Below are positions 36,001-46,364 of a DNA stretch of 64,000 nucleotides, one piece after another. The stretch covers positions 8,210,001 to 8,274,000 of the forward strand of contig NC_081807.1 of NCBI RefSeq assembly GCF_030704535.1, given 5' to 3'. Positions within the stretch are counted from its first letter, which is position 1, and each line of letters opens with the position of its first letter. Position numbers and translations under genes: made by a program. The notes below the pieces were generated by a model. That model saw only the letters and a list, made by a program, of their open reading frames with translations, was not told the origin of the DNA and ran no database searches. The DNA comes from Vitis vinifera (taxonomy: Eukaryota; Streptophyta; Magnoliopsida; Vitales; Vitaceae).

Positions 36001-39000
36001 ATCCATAAATCCTTCCACCCTTAGCCACATGTTTTCAAACCTAAACGGATTTTTACCTTTTCTCACCCCACCACAGTCTAACAGAATTGGACAATGGTCA
36101 AAAACAGGTCTTGTAAAAAGACATTGCATTGCCCCGGTCACTCGTTCCTCCTAGTATCCTGAGAACAGAAAACGATCTAACCGAGCCTTTAGGACCCCTC
36201 CTTCCCCTCCTATCCAAGTGAAGGCTTCACCCCCCAGAGGTGGGTCAACTAGTTCAAACTCATCGATAAAGCTTGAAAACTCTCTCATCGCAGTTGACAT
36301 CTGCCTTCCATTGCTCGTTTCAACTGGGAACCACACTACATTAAAATCCCCTGCTATGCACCAGGAATCATTCCACAGCCCCTTGATTGCGGCTAACTAC
36401 TCCCACAACTCCCTCATCTCCCTTCCTTTGCTTGGGCCATGTAACCCAGAGAAAACCCAAACAAAGCCCTCCTCACAATTTCTAAAGCGACAAGAGATAG
36501 AAAAAGACTCCACTTTAATCTCCAACCCTTCCAAAACTCTTTTATCCCACATTACTAGCACCCCACCTGCCGCACCCCTAGCATCTAAAGACACCCAACC
36601 TAAATTCCTCCCAATCCCCAAACTCTTGACAACCCTATCAGACATTTCCTTCATCTTTGTCTCCTGAAAACATACCAGATCTGGCTTGTGTTTTCTCACC
36701 ATCGACTTGATGACCATCCTTTTATCTAGGTCATGCATGCCTTTAACATTCCAGGACAGTAATCTAAGCTTCATAAGGGACCACGGTGATTTGCCTTCCC
36801 AACTCCCCTTCCTCTGTCTCTTTTCCAACCACTCCATCATAGTTAATGGTGCTGACGAGCTTCTTCAACTCTCTGTCCTTCCTTGAGCCCGACAATGTGC
36901 CTCTTTTTTTCTCGTTAGACTTTTTGATAAAACATCTCCTATTCTCAATCTCCTTGAGGATTCTCAAAATATCCTCTTCAAAACCTTCAATCGAGACCCC
37001 CACCGACTTGTAGAATCCTAGGAATTTCTTATTTATCCAAGGGGATTTGTCGTTTTCCTTTTATCCTACTCCATTGATCTGAAGATGTGGCATCTGGACC
37101 TCAACTTCTTGAGACCGAAGGGATACCACCCCTATCCCTCCCTCTTGGCGACTAGCCCCTTCATTACCTAGCAGAGAGAAGGAACGTCCATCCTTGAGAA
37201 CCATACAAAGCGGCAATTCGGTCTCCAAGGGGTCTTCAATCATCTCCTCAAGCTGCCTTGACTGCGAGAGCCCCATGGAATCCCCTATCCCGGGAAGAGA
37301 AGGAGAAGAAGAAGAAGAGCTAGACGATTCCCCCGAGACCCCACCCCCCCCCCCCCACCCCCCACCCCCCCAAGAATAGTCGAGATGGGGAACATACCTG
37401 ATGTATAGCTCTTCCACGGCAGGGCGTTACGACCTTGACCCAACGACGGCGCCTCCTGCGTCGAGAACTCCCTGGCACAACTTGGCGTCGGGAGCTCCGC
37501 CTTGGACTCCCCAGCCGCAGAGGAAGGGAGCCCTAGGAAGGAATCACGGGCTGACCCCTTCTTAACTCCTTTTGATCTATTGGGCCTAAATGCCTCAGCC
37601 CATCTCCCCTCCTTTTTAAAGTAGCCCAAACCCACTTTCTTAAAAGGACTTTTGGCCCTATGGGTACTGGGCTTCTAAGAACAGGCAGGCCCTCCCAACT
37701 GGTCCACCAACTCAGCCCACTTGGAGCTTAGCCCATCCTTTCCAGCCTCAATACTTCTTCCTTCTTCAAAAAGCTTCATTTTGTCCTTCCTAACCACTTC
37801 AGCCGCCCCACCTTTTGTCGCGTCAGGTGTCTCCTTCACCAACCTAACCACCTCTTGCAAAGAAACAAGACCTCCACAGTCTTTTTTCCCAGCTTTATCC
37901 TCGGGAATCCGGATCTCCCAGCCTGTCGCTCTATCGCCTACGCCTGCAGCTGGATTTCCTCCTCCATAGCGCACCTTTTTCACGCGCACCTCAGAACGTG
38001 GATCGTACCCTCCTTCTCCCTGTTCGGATGAAGCCTTGCTCGCCTTGCTCACTGGTTCATCTGCCACCTGGAGTGCCGAGAGCCACACTGAGTCCTCCCA
38101 CCACAACGGAATAGAGAATGAGGCGAATCTAGCTATCACCTCTAATCTTCCAGGCACCTCCTTCCCAATGTTTTTAACTAAAATTCTAGCTCCCCTTCTG
38201 TAGCGAGACTTTTTGGTCTCCTCATCCACATCAACAAAACCCCCACAGGCATCCCCCACCCTTTTGAAGAACTCCATGCACCAAAACTGTAAAGGCAGCC
38301 TTGGGATTCTCACCCAGGAAACATCCCTCTGAAACTCCATTCTTGAACACCCCATAGTTGGAGGCCACCAGTCTAGGGATAAGCGGACCCCCTTGAGCAA
38401 GCGACTCCCCTCCTATAACACTCTTTGAGCATCAACCCCTTTGGAAAATTCAAAAAGAAACAATGCATCTCTTAATGCAGCTACCCTCACTTTACCACAG
38501 AAGCTCCACTGGGTGTTAACCCAAATCTCCACCACCCTTAAGTCGGGTCCTTCCTCATCCTCCGCATCCCATTTTCCCACCAAAAAACGGTTGAGATCTT
38601 TCAGCTTCGAGGTGTAGGCCTCATTTCCAACTTCAATCCACACTTCTTCACTCCTTTTTTCCGTTCTCTTGGTTGCATTCACATAGCTTAAGTCGGGTCT
38701 AACAAGAGAAAGTCCATGCCCTCCTCCCAAGGGACATGAGACCTCTGTTCCACACTTAGAGACCTCACCTATTTTAGCTAACTCCTTCAACTTACATCTC
38801 ATGAATTCCCAACCCAAAAGATCAAAACCCTCTGGAATAAAAATGAAGTACCTCCTATCATCCTCTGAAAGGACAGAGAACAAAAGGTAACGACCAGCTT
38901 CATTTTGACGCATTTCTATCTTGTATCTCCTACCTCAGTCATTCGCATCTTCCTTGAACGGCTTCTTCTCTCTCCATTTGCAGCATGCTTCCAACGCCTT

Positions 39001-39364
39001 CAGAATCCATACCACTACCCCCCTCCTCACTTTGATCCATCTCCAAAAGCCTTTGCCTTTCTCCATTATCTGTACCTCACCCCCACCCTTTGTCCAATCG
39101 ATCCACAACTCAAAGGATTTGGAATCGATGTGGAAGAAGCATGAGCTATCCCCCATTCTAGGGATACTGGAAATTGTAGAAAGTTAGTTGAGAATTTTTA
39201 ACTATGATACATAGATATAGGTTATATGTCTTGAAGTGGTTTTGTTGTTTGGTTGGGTTCTTGCTAAGAGAGGCAATTGTTTTTTGTGTTCTTTCTACAG
39301 AAGACCCACTAATCTCACCCAGATTTGTTTAGCATGCTCTCCTACCCAAAAGCATCCTATCTCT
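33022..39364 (-). mobile_element. L1-like LINE, near full length, inactive
   Basis: A non-LTR retrotransposon on the minus strand, about 6.34 kb. ORF1 region (about 37285-39156) has the DUF4283-type gag-like domain (WVRIPRLPLQFW, GGFVDVDEETKKSRYRRGAR). ORF2 has the AP-like endonuclease (36397-36780: LLSWNVKGM, DLVCFQETK), reverse transcriptase (35277 to about 34690: [33 protein letters not shown], and the catalytic FADD near 34700) and the zf-RVT tail (33160-34341, with CNLCKENKETANHILIHC). The 3' end is an A8 tail (33022-33029 as T on plus). Flanking 15-bp target-site duplications with one mismatch (33007-33021, 39365-39379) define the ends. Many stops and frameshifts in both ORFs make it dead. 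Short overlapping frames on the plus strand are artefacts. Confidence 0.92.
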
Positions 39365-39379
39365 GATGACTTCCATTGG
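39365..39379 (+). repeat. LINE target-site duplication, 5' side
   Basis: GATGACTTCCATTGG, one mismatch to the copy at 33007-33021. Confidence 0.88.
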
Positions 39380-39589
39380 TATACCGTACTATAGTTCTTT
39401 CAGGGATTTTCTCAAACCAAATCGCTAGCAGGAAGAGTGATCCATCTGCAAGTGGACGAAATCCAAAAGCAAAATCCCCTGATGGGGATTTCCATGAAGA
39501 AGAGCCATCAGAAGCCAAGAGAGACATCCCAAACTAACATTATACTTGGTTTCAGAAACAGCAAGAAACAGTAGAACAAAGACAAGCAC

Positions 39590-41130
39590 GATGCAGTTAT
39601 GGCTAGGAATGGGAAAAGATTGGTAGAGAGATTTTTGAGAACTTGTTCAAATTATACTACTCTTTTAAGCAGAAAAATAAGTTGATTTCAGAAACCCCAT
39701 GAGGAACAAGGCCTAGTTACCATCCAAAAGGCATGTAATCATGTTTTCATTCTCTCTAATCTTTCTCTATGTTCAATGTATACAAAAACTATTGCTATTT
39801 TATCAATTTTCCATGAGCAGATTTGATGAGTACATCAATGGAAAGCTACTGAATCCATTGTTTAAAGCCTGGTTTTCCATGCATGGAAGAAAAAATATGT
39901 TTTTGAGTTAGTCAAAGTAGGCAAATAGTTGACTTGCTAACCGAAAACGAAAATATTTTTACTACCAGGTTCTACTTTTTCAGGAATAAAATCCTACTTG
40001 AAAATCTCTATCCTCCCTGAAGAAAGTTTCCTCATATGCCTATGATGTAATGTTCCCTGCCTATTCTCCTTAGTTTTAATTATTTATTAAAGCACTTAAA
40101 ATACCTCAAAATTTTTCTCGATCAAATTCTTTTAAGCCTTTTTCAATACAAAATTTATTGAATATGTCTTGAACTCAAAAAGCATTTTTCTATCATAAAA
40201 ATAATAATAATAAATAAATAAATAAATTATTTTTAAGAATAGTGATCAAACAATCCCTACAGCATTAGCTAAGCATAATAAAGAACGAGTATGAAAGAGT
40301 AGGGCCAAAAAGGGTGAAAGCAATTGAATGAGTACATTGAAAGGACCTGTTTTTACTGCAATGCCACTTAAACCCATTTAAGGAAAATGCTACACCTACT
40401 AAACTTTCAATGCAGGCTACTCATGTGTATAATCAAATTGAATACTTGAATCGTGTTTCAAAGAACTGAGATCAAAATATAAAGAAACAAAATTTAAAGA
40501 CAAACAAATGAAATCTGGATAGATACAAAGACAAATATATAAATAAATGAGATCATTTTTATCACATGGTTTTTTCTGATTGGTCATTACTTTCTGGGGG
40601 AAAAAGAATTGTAAATCTAGATGCTTTCCCAAAAATTCCAACAGTTTCAACTTTTCCTTTTGCTTTTGACAAAAGGCTGAAACTGATGCTGGAAGTAGAT
40701 ATATAACACAGAAGGATTCAAATTAATTGTTTGAAGTAACAATATTCCAGAAGAACAGAAAGTTTGACACTGGAGAGAAACAAAATGACAAGACCATAAA
40801 TCACTATAACAGTTAGTGCTGCTCCAAGACATCTATGTTGCACCTCTGAAGAATACGATGAAGATCAAGAAGCCAGGCTATTTCAGAACTTGAGAAACCC
40901 CACCAACAGAGACTGCAGTTTCAAACCATAAGCATTGCCATTGATCACAAAGGGATGAAGGTGTTGTGCCCACAATCACTCAATCCACAGCCTCCTCAGG
41001 CTTCATCTAAATGGATGTGTATCATGCACAAAGAATTGAGGACTTTGCTTCATGTTTCAAGATAATTCTAGGGAAATGATCCTTCTACTTTGAGTTCTTA
41101 TTCGTCTTGAACAGAGCAATGAGCATTCAA
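39590..41130. other. Spacer between lectin kinase relic C and BCD1-like gene
   Basis: No exon. It contains the source (or sister) of the duplicated segments found near 23695-23875 and 24600-24700, plus an (AAT)n/(AAAT)n microsatellite around 40199-40228. Confidence 0.6.
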
Positions 41131-41134
41131 TTGT

Positions 41135-44057
41135 TCAGCACCCAGGAATCTCCCCTTCCTCTAATTCCTCCACTGGGAAAACTCCACCAAAATCTGAACA
41201 ATCCATTCCTTCTTCAGATTTCACTTCCTTGGAAAAGTCACCTTCCCAATCAAGAAAATCATCAGGATTAATTTGAGCAATGATATCAGAATATACATCA
41301 AGCAAGCCTTGCTCAAAATCAAAATCTATGTTTTCGCTTGGTTCCTTCTTCTGGGGACTGGACTGTGGCTTATTAGCTTGTGTCGATTTCACATGCTGCA
41401 TGAGATCTAGAACCTGAGAATCTAAAGAACCGCCATGTTCTTCTATTTCCTCTTCCCTGAATGAAATGCCTTTTGGACTTGGATGATCAATGGTAAGAGA
41501 CTCCTTAAGCTCTGCTCGACGATGGCAGGGATTGGCATCTTTAGTGGCATCAAAATCATAGCTATGTGAAGGGAGGAAAACATGAATCTGGGGGTACTCT
41601 AGAATAACTAAATTGGCAAATTGCTGTCTTATTGGAGCACTTATATCCAACTCATGGAAAGGTGACCTGGGGCCCTGCAGTGACATGGAAGGGTTAGATT
41701 TTGTTCAGATAGAATTTTTTCTTCTTCCCAAGGGGAAAAAATGTTCCAATACTGTTTTTTTTTTTTTTTTTATTTTGCACAAGAGAAAAAGAAATAAATA
41801 CTATAAAACGAGGAAAGTTATATACAAGGATATGCACAGATAGAAAAAATTTGAGTAGACATCAGGTAATGACTAGAGTTCAGGTGGGAACAGTAGAAAA
41901 TTCTTTTCACAAGTAACATGGGTGCTGTAGGATTGAAGGCCAACACAAACCCAAATAGAAAATCCACCAATAACCCAATTCAGTCCCAAATGAGGATGCT
42001 CATTTCCCAAATCCAAGAAAAAAAAAATGAAAATTCAGGTATTTTGGTAGGGCCAGTTGGGGGACCATTATTTTATCCACCATAAACCATTATTTGAATT
42101 AGAGAGCCAAACTTTGTCATCCATCTAGACATACTAACTTACAAAGACTACATACAATAGTGATAGAAAGTATAATTTTTTGGTTGGCAATGCACCATGT
42201 GTTGCAAGTTGAGCAAATCCTAGCCTCTCAATTTCAAAGATTTCAACAGCAGTGCCAAACATAAATGGACCATCTCCAAAGAGGACAAACAATAAATTAC
42301 GGTAAAAAAACAGTGGTCCAATTAACAAGTAGTCCAGGGATGATGAGCTATAACTCAGCTGGCGTTTTGGCTTTATGGCCTCAACACCAGCTCAATGCAA
42401 TCTGACAATAAATCTGGGTTCAGCATAGTTGGATTCCCAAACAATTTGCACCACTTCCACAAGGGCCAAGTCAATCCATTAAGTTATATTTCTATGGAAA
42501 CACAAGAAACCTTTTTAAGGCTTAAAATCGGTGCCACAGGTGTCTATAATCAACAAGTCAACAACTATCAATCAACAAGGAAAAGGAAATACCTTTGGAT
42601 ATTTACGAATGAAAAACTTGAGACAGTCCAGCTGCTCTGCACAGAACGGCTTGAGCTTATGATTCCATGGACCAGGCTTTAGATGCTTCTCAATTACAGA
42701 TGAGAAGGTTGAGTTTTCATTTATCCTGTAATAACATTGAATTAATCAATGAAACATTAAAATTTGATAGAGTAAAAAGACTATTATAGAAGCTCTCCTG
42801 AAGATAAGAATAGGTAAGAGCGCTCACCCGTGATCGAGCAAAACAACATCTGTTGAATGAAACCGCCATTCAATTGTCCAAGTAATGCATTTAGATCTAG
42901 TAAAAAAGACATAAAAAGGTAATGTCAGGAACTGAAAAACAATTCTCAATCTCCACTTTTTCAATTTATTAAAACAAAAAAAAAAACCAAAATAACCGCC
43001 AAAGACAGTTCATTGAGTTCAAAAACTCCTCTGACTACTAATTTTTTTAAATAACAGTTACATGGAAACAAAGCTAGAAAATGGGAACTCCATGTAAAAT
43101 CATACCATAAAATGGAACTCCATTCAATTTTTAGAATTATAAATCATATCAAATTCAACCAACAAACAAACCATAAGTAGACATGTAGTAATCTTCCTTA
43201 AAACAAAAGACAACTGGTCGTTCTCATGAATACATAATTACCTTTGGTTGTATTGAGATTTATTTTTTTCCCTCTTTGACATTCCACTGGGGAGAAATAG
43301 GAGTTTCGTCCTGCGACTTCCTGCAGCATTCCTAAGGCCTCGAAGATGGTATGGAAACTTAAGCTGAGAATACCCGCACAGTTTAACTCTCCTTCTTTGA
43401 GCAGATTCTGCAACACTCTTCACTTCCTCGAGCAAATTGTAATCTACCAAAAAAAATTCCTTTTTCTTTTAAACTGAAAATTGGGTAAGTGAAATCCAAA
43501 GACAACACAACAAACTTCCTCAACAAAATCATAATTTACCCATATTTAAAAACTCAAAATCATGAACTGAGTACCAATCTGAAGAAGAAAAAGGAGCAAA
43601 CTTCTTTACACAAATTAACAATCAACCCATTTAAAAACTTTGAAACCCCAAATTTTATCGAAACTTTGAAATTTGTAGACAAAATACTCAACTTTCTCAA
43701 CCCAATTACAATTCACATAATACCTACGGATCAATCTTCACAGCAGCCAAAAGGTATGACAATCTACTCATGACAAATCTTCAGAATAGCCAAATGGGTA
43801 TAGAAATTTGACAACAAAAACCCAAATTGAGAGAAAAAAGTACCAGATAAGAGGAGAGTATCATCAAATTGAGAGAGGGGAACGAACTGGGTCTGCTGCC
43901 TCTTGCCCGTACACCCAGTCTGTTGCTTGTGAGCTTTGACACAAGGAAGACTACAGGAGCGCACAGAGCAACCCGGGCATGTGTACTTTGACGGATTCAA
44001 TTTGCACTCCTGGCAGAGAGGTGGGTGTCTAGGGTTTTGGGCTGTTTGTTCTTCCAT
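41135..44057 (-). CDS. Box C/D snoRNA protein 1 / HIT zinc-finger protein (BCD1/ZNHIT6 type)
   Basis: A nuclear assembly factor for box C/D snoRNPs, needed for rRNA 2'-O-methylation machinery and pre-rRNA processing. Five exons with consistent phases: 43844-44057, 43242-43443, 42828-42896, 42593-42725 and 41135-41674, giving 385 codons with no stop. The zf-HIT domain is at residues about 13-50: CQECKLNPSKYTCPGCSVRS then CSLPCVKAHKQQTGC, with all zinc ligands visible. The BCD1-specific middle follows: GLRNAAGSRRTKLLFLPSGM, WTIEWRFHSTDVVLLDHG, and VIEKHLKPGPWNHKLKPFC. The C-terminal third is acidic and low-complexity, ending EELEEGEIPGC. The chosen ATG gives MEEQTAQNPRHPPLCQEC; a longer frame upstream lacks family support. 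The acidic tail matches the broken copy at 24 kb. It is the best candidate for a living gene in the window. Confidence 0.92.
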
Positions 44058-44068
44058 GGGTGAAAGGT

Positions 44069-44077
44069 TTAGGGTTT
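44069..44077 (-). promoter_or_regulatory. telo-box (AAACCCTAA) of the BCD1-like gene
   Basis: AAACCCTAA on the minus strand, 11 bases before the ATG, probably in the 5' UTR. Telo-boxes are common in plant promoters of ribosome-biogenesis and translation genes, which suits a snoRNP factor. Confidence 0.6.
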
Positions 44078-44169
44078 CGTCGAGCCGCCGACAACTCCCA
44101 GGGTTCACTAAAACAGGGGTACTCCGCGAAAGACTATTGAGTGACCCGTCGAGCTGGTCCGACACCAAG

Positions 44170-44175
44170 TGGGCC
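44170..44175 (-). promoter_or_regulatory. site II element (TGGGCC)
   Basis: TGGGCC on the plus strand (GGCCCA on minus), about 113 bases upstream of the BCD1-like ATG. Together with the telo-box it forms the pair known to coordinate growth-related plant genes. Confidence 0.5.
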
Positions 44176-44414
44176 GCACCTCTGAGAACTCAATATGAAA
44201 GAGGAAAACTGTGTTTTGCCCTGAGCATTTGGGCATAACAGCTTTTTCATAACCCAATATATGTCCGCTATTATCCTTTTCATGCACTATGTACTATTTT
44301 ATAATTTCATTTCCAAAACTACCCCTCCACGTCCATGTCAGCAGCCATCTCCCTCTCCATGTCACGGTCGTGCTTTTAATAAATAAACACAAAAATCTTA
44401 AACAAGTTAGCAAA

Positions 44415-44640
44415 ACCCACGCAACACCCGACTCTGAAATGTGGGGAAACCAGGTTAGGGCAAATGGAGAGAAAGTCACAGAAAGTCCTTAGCTTCTTTC
44501 TCTTCTCTCTCTTTTCTCTCTATTGTGTGAATTTCTCAGTGAAAAATCGAATAATCGATTCATGCGTGTCTCCGTACTAAAGCCCACGCAACACCCGACT
44601 CTGAAATTTGGGGAACCCAGGTTAGGGCAAAAGGAGAGAC
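44415..44640 (+). repeat. Direct repeat pair beside the kinesin fragment
   Basis: CCACGCAACACCCGACTCTG and the following AGGTTAGGGCAAA(T/A)GGAGAGA occur at about 44417-44476 and again at 44583-44640, 165 bases apart, nearly identical. The second copy runs straight into kinesin coding sequence, so the junction is probably a duplication or insertion breakpoint. Confidence 0.85.
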
Positions 44641-45351
44641 TCAAAACTTACACGAATATTACGACCTTCACTTGACTTGGAGGAAATGCTCGAACAGCAA
44701 TAATATGCACTGTGAGTCCAGGATTAAGTGATGTAGAGCAATCAAGGAACACGCTCTCATTTGCAACTAATGCAAAGGTATGATAAGTAACAAAGTTTTC
44801 TTCAATAATCAAAGATTGTGATTATATCATATTCAAGCTTTGGATATTTTTTAATGTCTTGATTCAAAGAACTGCTTGTTTTTCATGTTCCTATTTAACA
44901 AAGGAAAATGCTTCTTTGTGACCACTGAGATGGACAAGTTTAACTTCTCTAGAGCAGTAGGTGAATCCATTTCAATGAATCACCACAACAATAATCCAAG
45001 TTACTGTAGAGTTGCATGCTGAAGTCTGGCCTCAGAGCCTTTCTTTCCTTAAGGTTGCATTTAAATATATCTGACAAGGAGTTAACACACCTGCAGGCTA
45101 GTTTCTCCCCACTGATTATTTGTGGTACCTATTATATGTATTTTACAAACCAATTAACCACTCTAATGATAAAGACTTGTTTTCTAAGTCAGAAAATGAT
45201 TTTTTATGGGTAGGTTGTACCAGGCAAGAAATTAGTAAAGCATTTACAAAAGGAGGTTGCCCGACTTGAAGCTGAGCTACGAAGTCCAGAACCTTCTTCC
45301 TTTGCATGTTTAAGAACTTTACTGATGGAGAAGGACTTGAAAATCCAGCAG
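44635..45351 (+). pseudogene. Kinesin-7 (NACK type) fragment, two exons
   Basis: End of a kinesin motor domain and neck. Exon a (44635-44777) reads RDSKLTRILRPSL, then after a 5-base insertion (an extra GACTT) [20 protein letters not shown] and [13 protein letters not shown], the conserved alpha-5/alpha-6 end of the motor. Exon b (45214-45351) reads LVKHLQKEVARLEAELRSPE and EKDLKIQQ, the coiled-coil neck typical of plant NACK1/HINKEL kinesins, which act in phragmoplast expansion at cytokinesis. The junctions are clean GT-AG with a 436-bp intron. The ATP-binding half of the motor and the remaining stalk are absent, and the insertion shifts the frame, so it is a broken duplicate. Confidence 0.85.
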
Positions 45352-46030
45352 GTATGCATCGTAGTAATGTGACAATTCCTCTTCATCTTAGGAGATAATT
45401 TGTAACAAGCCAGTCAATTAAGTGCGCTTAAATACTCTTTCAGCTCCTAGAAATAAATATACTTGCAATACTTTCTGTTTTTATTATTAAAATATTTATG
45501 AATGTAGAAATCCTAGCCAAGAAAAACACAGAAATAGGATAACTACAGTGTATAGCATCTGGATTGTCGTCCTCCGGGAATGATATAGTTGATTGTTTGT
45601 GAATTGTTTAGAGTATAATATACCTAGGATTACCTTTACATAACTAAAAATATCTTCCAATTAAAAGATCAAATTTTGTTTCCAAGTTGAAAATGATTTA
45701 AATCAATCTGTAACTACAAGTTTTCACAATCCAGCTTTGGATCCAGTACACAAGAGAGAGCAATATTGAGATCTATGGCTTAGGATTCAAGATCTGTTTG
45801 AGATCAAATCAAGCCTAGGGACCAATTCAAATTTGAACCCTAAAAATTGATTCTTTTTATATTCATATCACTAAACCCAATCAACTTGAATGGTGGTTTA
45901 GGTCTTTTAAGTTCATTCATCCAACTTGCATATTTGACTTTAGACTTAATCACAATAGATTAAACCAAGTCAACTACTGATCAAGCAGTGCCTAGTATCA
46001 CTAGTACCTCAAAAACATCTTCTGTAATTT
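45352..46030. other. Spacer without gene
   Basis: AT-rich, no exon and no recognisable repeat. Further kinesin exons were looked for here and not found. Confidence 0.5.
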
Positions 46031-46034
46031 TTCA

Positions 46035-46122
46035 TCAGAAAAGGTGAAGAAGAATACCATTTCTGTTGGTACGAATTTCCACCTTCAAGGAGTAATCCTG
46101 TCTTCTTCTTCACCTTTTCTGA
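46035..46122. repeat. Inverted repeat, 20-bp perfect arms
   Basis: TCAGAAAAGGTGAAGAAGAA (46035-46054) is the exact reverse complement of 46103-46122, with a 48-base loop. Pairing extends outward about 10 bases with one mismatch. The loop start (ACCATTTCTGTTGGTAC) is also echoed in inverted form just outside the right arm (GTACCAGCAGAAAACCAT near 46142-46159). Confidence 0.88.
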
Positions 46123-46364
46123 GGAAAAATTAATAATAATGGTACCAGCAGAAAACCATTTAAATTCAACATTTCAGTGTATTTTTGGGAAAGTATATAA
46201 AAAAAAAGGCTCTCTTTTACATATGGGGTCGAAATTGATTTGATGATTTTGGTCAGCACTTCTCAATTATAGAACCATTCATCCAATGACCCACCTCAAG
46301 TTAAGGCTCAATAATAATATTTTAGAAGGTAATTTTGGGAAGTAGTCTCGTTTTTTAGGGACTG

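Larger units (their letters stand above)
30892..39590 (-). pseudogene. G-type lectin receptor kinase (LECRK group), relic C, split by a LINE
   Basis: The longest copy. The 5' part (39370-39590) encodes a signal-peptide-like IVLVFVLLFLAVSETKYNVS and SPSGDFAFGFRPLADGSLFL then LAIWF; no in-frame ATG remains before it. The lectin domain breaks at TNGSH and resumes past the LINE at 33006 with LVPKGSKVELKADGQFTLED, then VWESFKSPADTILPTQVLEI. EGF/PAN-like parts (31900-32640), a transmembrane segment (about 31850-31910, IIVGSILLGSSVFLHFLLV) and kinase pieces follow: [29 protein letters not shown], ending at 30892. Besides the insertion there are stops (TGA for Trp near 32043, TAA in RKCIDF-stop near 31150), frameshifts and a deletion joining ARGL directly to IHCDIKP, removing the YLHEEC segment. 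Confidence 0.88.

Noticed and set aside
33755-39190. Several 60-150-codon open frames on the plus strand
   Set aside because: They are antisense shadows of the LINE ORFs, GC-richer than the surroundings and without domains.
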